A stretch of DNA of 9,230 nucleotides, from assembly GCA_964639325.1 (NCBI GenBank), contig CAZXDO010000027.1:1-9230 (forward strand). Direction: 5' to 3'. A program made the translations under genes and the position numbers. The first letter of the stretch is position 1. Each line of letters starts with the position of its first letter. Origin of the DNA: DATGCT01 sp964639325. Its GTDB lineage: Bacteria > Patescibacteriota > Minisyncoccia > UBA6257 > GWB1-50-10. The notes below the pieces were generated by a model. The model made no database searches and was not told the DNA's origin. It was given only the letters and a program-made list of their open reading frames with translations. This document shows, piece after piece, positions 6,330-9,230 of this stretch.

Positions 6330-7921
6330 AAGCAATAATAATAGCCCGAGTATCAACAGAAGAACAAAAAGAGGCAGGAAATTCTCTGCCAGCTCAAATA
6401 GTCCGTCTTGAAAACTATTGCGAAAAAAAAGGATACAAAATTATCAAAAAATTCAGCTTTGACGAAAGTGCCTATAAAAATGACAGGACTGAATTTGATA
6501 GTATTTTGGACTATGTTATACAACAAAAAGAAAATATAGCGGTTTGCTTTGACAAGGTAGACAGACTATCAAGAAATGTTTTTGATAAGCGAGTTGCTAC
6601 ACTTTATGAGAAAGCACTCAAAGACGAGGTTGAGCTACATTTTCCCTCAGACGGACAGGTTATCAACAGCAAAATCTCGGCAGTTGAAAAGTTTCAGTTT
6701 GGAATGAGTTTGGGTTTAGCCAAATACTTCTCAGATGCTATCAGCGACAATGTCAAACGAGCTCAAGAACAAATGCTTAGAAGTGGTATTTGGCCTGGCA
6801 AAGCTCCTTACGGCTACCGTAATATAGATAAAGAAGATGGTAATAAATGGATTGTGGTTGAACCAATGGAAGCTCAATTAGTTGAAAAAATGTATGAGTG
6901 GTATTCAACCGGTAGTTTCTCAATGCTTGAAGTAAGACAAAAAGTTAAAGAAGTATTCAATCGTGAGTTTTCAAAGGGATATATTGATTTTATTCTTAAA
7001 AAACCTTTCTATTGTGGGACAATGATTTATAACGAGCAAGAGTATCCTCACTATTACGATAGAGTGATTACCCAAGAACTCTTTGATAAAGTTCAAGAGA
7101 TTAAAGCTGGACACCATAAAAAACACTTCAAATATGCTGGTCTACCCTTCTTATACCGAGGTTTAATCAAATGTGCCGATTGTGGTTGTTTAATTACTCC
7201 TGAAAGAAAAATTAAGAAAAGTGGTAAGGCTTATCACTACTACCATTGCACCCAATACAACGGTAAACACGGTGCTGAGTGGCTGACAGAGGACGACCTA
7301 ACCAAGCAGTTTTCAGTTGTTTTTAGCAAGCTACAAATGCCACAAGAAACTGTAGACGACATTATTGAAACACTGAAGACTAACCATAAGCATAAATCAG
7401 AATTTCATAACAACCTATTAAACAGTTATCAAACCGACTATCAAAAATACGAAACGGGTATTGAGAAAGCCTATGATGATTATCTGCTCGGTAGTATTAC
7501 TAAGGATAAGTATGAGAAAAAACGAAAAGAGTATCGGGTAAAACAAAAGGAAATTAACGGCAAGATTGCCAAACTACACTTTGCAGACGAGGAATACTAT
7601 TTAACCTCAGAATATCTGCTAAAACTGGCTTCTAACGCCAGCAAACTGTTTGAAAGTTCTGAAATCCACGAAAAACGACTACTTTTGAAGATGACACTTC
7701 AGAACTTGGAGATAAAGGGTAAAAAAGCCCAATATGACTGGATAAAACCCTTTGACAAAATAGCTTCTTACGCCTCTCGTCAAGCTTGGCTCCCCCTAAA
7801 GGACTTATTCTGCAACAAATTAGAGATAGAAAATTACAGTCCAGTTGAATTAAAAACAATGCAGATGATACTTGGAGAAGGACCAAATACTTCTCAATTT
7901 CTTTCTCTTCCAACTATATAG
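6326..7921 (+). CDS. Large serine recombinase (resolvase/invertase superfamily)
   Basis: The 531-aa protein has an N-terminal resolvase catalytic domain with R8 and the nucleophile S10 in IIARVSTEEQ. It also has the conserved D79-R80-L81-S82-R83 block equivalent to the active-site arginines of gamma-delta resolvase. The recombinase domain follows, with GIWPGKAPYGYRN near 154-166 and a segment to about 275. A zinc ribbon comes next: C283-x2-C286 (also C288), with the partner cysteine C308. A Lys/Glu-rich coiled-coil region lies at about 345-450. This layout is that of large serine integrases. They bind attachment sites, cleave all four strands through Ser-phosphate links and rejoin them after rotation. 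The ATG lies in a 4-base overlap with the restriction gene stop. On this element it could integrate the circle, resolve multimers or invert DNA; no attachment site was found beside it. Confidence 0.93.
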   Translation: MKAIIIARVSTEEQKEAGNSLPAQIVRLENYCEKKGYKIIKKFSFDESAYKNDRTEFDSILDYVIQQKENIAVCFDKVDRLSRNVFDKRVATLYEKALKDEVELHFPSDGQVINSKISAVEKFQFGMSLGLAKYFSDAISDNVKRAQEQMLRSGIWPGKAPYGYRNIDKEDGNKWIVVEPMEAQLVEKMYEWYSTGSFSMLEVRQKVKEVFNREFSKGYIDFILKKPFYCGTMIYNEQEYPHYYDRVITQELFDKVQEIKAGHHKKHFKYAGLPFLYRGLIKCADCGCLITPERKIKKSGKAYHYYHCTQYNGKHGAEWLTEDDLTKQFSVVFSKLQMPQETVDDIIETLKTNHKHKSEFHNNLLNSYQTDYQKYETGIEKAYDDYLLGSITKDKYEKKRKEYRVKQKEINGKIAKLHFADEEYYLTSEYLLKLASNASKLFESSEIHEKRLLLKMTLQNLEIKGKKAQYDWIKPFDKIASYASRQAWLPLKDLFCNKLEIENYSPVELKTMQMILGEGPNTSQFLSLPTI

Positions 7922-7948
7922 ACAAAATTAAAACCCACCTCACCTTAT

Positions 7949-8566
7949 CTATAGAACCTTTAGCCAAAAATCCTCCCGCTTTTTAGAGCTATTGTTAATT
8001 TGAAATTTTTTAGAGTATTTATATCCAAGAGTAGAAAGGGCTATTTCACCGTTGAATTGTCCTGTTCCAAATTTCAAATCTTGCCTTTTAAAATCGGTGT
8101 GTAAATAACTTTCGTTATTAAAGCCATAAAATTCGTTTTCGTTCTCATATTTCAGGCCGATTGCTATTTCCACAGCTTCATCTTTTTTATCCGAAGGGTG
8201 AATGTCTTCTCTCGGATGAACAAGTGCAGTATTTATAATATTGCCTACATCTCCAATGGGCTGAGCTTTTGAGGTCCATCTTCCAATAAACATTTTTGTA
8301 TCTTCCCCATCCGTAATTGATATGACTACCCTTGCGGAAAAGGCTACTTGGGTGTTGATAGGAATATACTTGAACCTCCGCTTATAATTTCCAACTCTTA
8401 TGTGTATAAACTTCCAGTGTTTTTTGTCACCGATGGCTTCTGAGCCTTTTTCAAAAAGGATAATTGGCTTTTTGAGATAATCTACTAGCATCACAAGTAG
8501 GAAGGCAAGGATTCCTCCAGATAATGTTTCAATAATAAGATAGAGTATTGCTTCCTTGCTAAACAT
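7949..8566 (-). CDS. Membrane-anchored protein of unknown function
   Basis: The 205-aa protein has one strong hydrophobic segment at about residues 7-29 (ILYLIIETLSGGILAFLLVMLV), followed by KK, so it is probably a single-pass anchored protein rather than a cleaved export substrate. The rest is soluble and looks rich in beta strands. It includes HIRVGN (55-60), a stretch with ARVVISI (78-84) and an FIGRWTSKAQP motif (93-103), and then charged loops. No catalytic pattern, Walker motif or zinc site is seen, which argues against a Zot-like assembly ATPase. A short AGGGG lies 3 nt before the ATG. The gene is convergent with the recombinase (27 nt between stops) and is served by the leftward promoter at 8637-8645. 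Possible roles such as surface exclusion or host-membrane interaction are speculation. Confidence 0.8.
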   Translation of the reverse strand: MFSKEAILYLIIETLSGGILAFLLVMLVDYLKKPIILFEKGSEAIGDKKHWKFIHIRVGNYKRRFKYIPINTQVAFSARVVISITDGEDTKMFIGRWTSKAQPIGDVGNIINTALVHPREDIHPSDKKDEAVEIAIGLKYENENEFYGFNNESYLHTDFKRQDLKFGTGQFNGEIALSTLGYKYSKKFQINNSSKKREDFWLKVL

Positions 8567-8627
8567 AGGCCCCTAACACGATAAAAACTAGGCAAACCAA
8601 CAATCTAACAGCACTGCTTTTGGACAT
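8559..8627 (-). CDS. Possible 22-aa hydrophobic peptide ORF ahead of the membrane protein gene
   Basis: A leftward ATG at 8627-8625 opens a 22-codon frame. It encodes a basic/polar start (MSKSSAVR) and then a hydrophobic run (LLVCLVFIVLGAYV) like a tiny membrane helix. It ends in TAG at 8561-8559, overlapping the first 8 bases of the membrane protein gene in another frame. The ATG is the end of the 21-bp promoter repeat and lies only about 10 bases after the -10 element. A transcript could therefore begin at or just before it (leaderless). It may be a leader peptide coupling translation to the next gene, or chance. Confidence 0.25.
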   Translation of the reverse strand: MSKSSAVRLLVCLVFIVLGAYV

Positions 8628-8645
8628 ATCAAGACTATTTTACCA
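8625..8645 (-). promoter_or_regulatory. Promoter repeat copy 1 (extended -10), upstream of the membrane protein gene
   Basis: This 21-bp sequence is identical to 8804-8824. Read leftwards it starts with TGGTAAAAT, an extended -10 element (TAAAAT at 8642-8637), and ends in TTGATATG. A start point near 8630 would give the membrane protein gene a leader of about 63 nt. The -35 region is not consensus. Confidence 0.5.
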
Positions 8646-8670
8646 CTTTGCCACCTTTAAAAACTCTCCT

Positions 8671-8698
8671 AAAAAACAACCCCTTTCGGGGTTATTTT
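8671..8698 (-). terminator. Intrinsic terminator, leftward (possibly bidirectional)
   Basis: Read leftwards, AAAATAACCCC pairs with GGGGTTGTTTT across a GAAA tetraloop. This makes an 11-bp stem with one T-G wobble, ending in a run of T. The six-base GC-rich core is 8678-8683 with 8688-8693. It would end transcripts from the receiver gene and from the promoters at 8733-8741 and 8804-8824, and so insulates the membrane protein gene's own promoter. The plus strand also forms the stem and has ATTTTCT after it, so rightward termination is possible. Confidence 0.8.
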
Positions 8699-8732
8699 CT
8701 CCGGTTTGTCCAGAAGTTAAATTTCTGCTTAG

Positions 8733-8741
8733 ATTATACCA
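8733..8741 (-). promoter_or_regulatory. Extended -10 promoter, best consensus match in the window
   Basis: Leftwards this reads TGGTATAAT, a perfect extended -10 element. It is preceded by AAAG, as is the copy at 8637-8645, and followed by CTAAGCAG. No correctly spaced -35 hexamer is evident. The only DNA before the terminator at 8671-8698 is about 30-50 bases, so its product would be a very short RNA unless the terminator is read through. Confidence 0.5.
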
Positions 8742-8803
8742 CTTTTTAAGAAAGCAAATTCCGTAATTGAAACGAATTTATCCCCAGACTGCTTATAAAT
8801 CGG

Positions 8804-8824
8804 CATATCAAGACTATTTTACCA
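8804..8824 (-). promoter_or_regulatory. Promoter repeat copy 2 (extended -10), just after the receiver gene
   Basis: Identical over 21 bp to 8625-8645, 179 bp away. It contains leftward TGGTAAAAT and ends in an ATG (8806-8804) that opens a 25-codon frame to a TAA at 8731-8729. It begins only 15 bases beyond the stop codon of the receiver gene, with no terminator in between. Confidence 0.45.
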
Positions 8825-8838
8825 AAAGCATTGCATAG

Positions 8839-9230
8839 TTAATGCCCTGTATGCTGAAAAAGATTAAAAAAATTACGCAATCTTGATGGAGTTATCATTA
8901 TTTCAACCTCCCTTACTACCTTTTTTGCAAATTCATCTATATTCTTCAAATCTTTAAGAATTACTCTTTTTACTCCTCTTTGTTTTGCTTCTTTGTTGTA
9001 TTCTGAAACTGAAGATATGGCAATAACTTTATCGGCTCCAAATCTCTCTATATCTAGAATATGAAATGAATTGTTTAGCTTACAATCTCTATCAAGAAGT
9101 ATAATATCAAATTGAGCCTTGGGGTTGGTATTAACATAATCTTCAACTTGCTTGTAATTAGTAAGTGCTATTACTGAGAAATCGTATGGTTGACCCTGCT
9201 CTAATTCAAATAATCCGTCAAGCATTCTTG
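8839..9230 (-). CDS. Response-regulator receiver protein (REC domain), C-terminal part; orphan
   Basis: Joined to 1-127 (75-bp overlap counted once), this makes a 147-aa protein that is almost entirely a CheY-like receiver domain. Visible landmarks in the full protein are the acidic pair E11-D12, the phospho-acceptor D64 in the strand IILLDRD, S90/S91 at the conserved Ser/Thr position, and K110 in VILKD. All catalytic positions are therefore present, and phosphorylation at D64 is plausible. There is no output domain, only a short C-terminal tail after about residue 128 with an Arg/Phe-rich helix (RLRNFFNLF). No histidine kinase is encoded on the element, so a host kinase or another phosphodonor would be needed. 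The gene is divergent from the 353-aa gene and ends just before a leftward promoter repeat. The exact regulatory target is unknown. Confidence 0.88.
   Translation of the reverse strand, partial: RMLDGLFELEQGQPYDFSVIALTNYKQVEDYVNTNPKAQFDIILLDRDCKLNNSFHILDIERFGADKVIAISSVSEYNKEAKQRGVKRVILKDLKNIDEFAKKVVREVEIMITPSRLRNFFNLFQHTGH
9156..9230. repeat. 75-bp terminal direct repeat, right copy (circular overlap)
   Basis: Exact copy of bases 1-75. Removing one copy gives a circle of 9,155 bp. The leftward reading frame that runs off this end continues in frame at position 75 and on to an ATG at 125-127. Confidence 0.93.

Larger units (their letters stand above)
8671..8809 (-). ncRNA. Candidate short RNA between a leftward promoter and the terminator
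   Basis: A transcript begun at the promoter repeat at 8804-8824 would run about 135-140 nt to the terminator. One begun at the stronger-looking TGGTATAAT (8741-8733) would be about 55-60 nt. The shorter form would carry a CAGAA/TTCTG hairpin (8712-8728 region) followed by the terminator hairpin. No long ORF is present. It may be a small RNA or simply the 3' leader and tail of neighbouring transcripts. It is not complementary to the rep leader as far as I can see. Confidence 0.25.
8567..8838. other. Main non-coding region; candidate location of the replication origin
   Basis: This 272-bp stretch is the largest part of the circle without a convincing protein gene. It holds the 21-bp direct repeat, three leftward extended -10 elements, a terminator hairpin and three copies of CTGCTT (8614-8619, 8725-8730, 8789-8794). 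Rolling-circle origins usually combine repeats and hairpins in non-coding DNA. I could not identify a nick site or a classical iteron array, so origin function is only a positional inference. Confidence 0.3.

Noticed and set aside
7632..7913. 93-codon minus-strand open frame inside the recombinase gene
   Set aside because: It lies opposite a strongly supported coding frame, has no ribosome-binding site, and its translation has no recognisable pattern.
7917..7953. Inverted repeat TATAGA/TCTATA around the two convergent stop codons
   Set aside because: Only 6 bp with a 25-base loop, A+T-rich and without a T run; too weak to call a terminator or attachment site.
8567..8838. CRISPR array suggested by the repeated 21-mer
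   Set aside because: Only two exact copies 179 bp apart with a terminator and promoter elements between them; no regular spacing and no cas genes.
1..9230. Filamentous phage genome suggested by the gene II/X-type initiator
   Set aside because: No coat, adsorption or Zot-like assembly ATPase gene is present, and the only membrane protein lacks a Walker motif.
1..9230. Alternative genetic code with TGA read as glycine
   Set aside because: TGA ends the 54-aa gene and the restriction gene at positions that make sense with downstream overlaps, and no internal TGA occurs in the main frames.

Overview
The window is an A+T-rich bacterial sequence whose last 75 bases (9156-9230) exactly repeat its first 75 (1-75). 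The simplest reading is a closed circle of 9,155 bp, opened inside a gene and carrying an assembly overlap at its ends. One leftward gene, a stand-alone response-regulator receiver protein of 147 aa, is complete only when the ends are joined. There are no rRNA, tRNA, ribosomal, virion or conjugation genes. With a phage/plasmid gene II/X-type replication initiator present, the element looks like a small plasmid or integrative plasmid. The style of the receiver protein, the SpoVG-like protein and the unassigned proteins recalls Patescibacteria (Candidate Phyla Radiation). That host is an inference from memory of family style, not shown by the sequence. TGA is used as a stop, so the recoded Gracilibacteria/Absconditabacteria code is unlikely.

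Layout. At the origin of the window, divergent promoters (about 151-173) drive the receiver gene leftwards across the junction and a 353-aa unassigned protein rightwards (206-1267). A 110-bp spacer (1268-1377) with small hairpins and a 14-bp near-direct repeat precedes a compact rightward gene train that ends at 7921. In order it encodes a 54-aa small protein, a SpoVG-like nucleic-acid-binding protein, the II/X-type replication initiator, an excisionase-like helix-turn-helix protein, a 1,065-aa single-chain type IIG restriction-modification enzyme and a 531-aa large serine recombinase. Every junction in this train overlaps or lies within 2 nt, which suggests co-transcription and translational coupling. 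A convergent leftward gene (7949-8566) encodes a membrane-anchored protein of unknown function.

The main non-coding stretch (8567-8838) carries three related leftward extended -10 promoters, two of them in a perfect 21-bp direct repeat. It also carries a strong leftward terminator and possibly a short RNA and tiny ORFs. No replication origin, nick site or recombinase attachment site could be identified; this stretch is the best place to look.

Working together (inference): the initiator replicates the circle, and the SpoVG-like, helix-turn-helix, 353-aa and receiver proteins are candidate regulators. The restriction-modification enzyme protects or stabilises the element. The recombinase, perhaps with the helix-turn-helix protein as directionality factor, integrates it, resolves multimers or inverts DNA.
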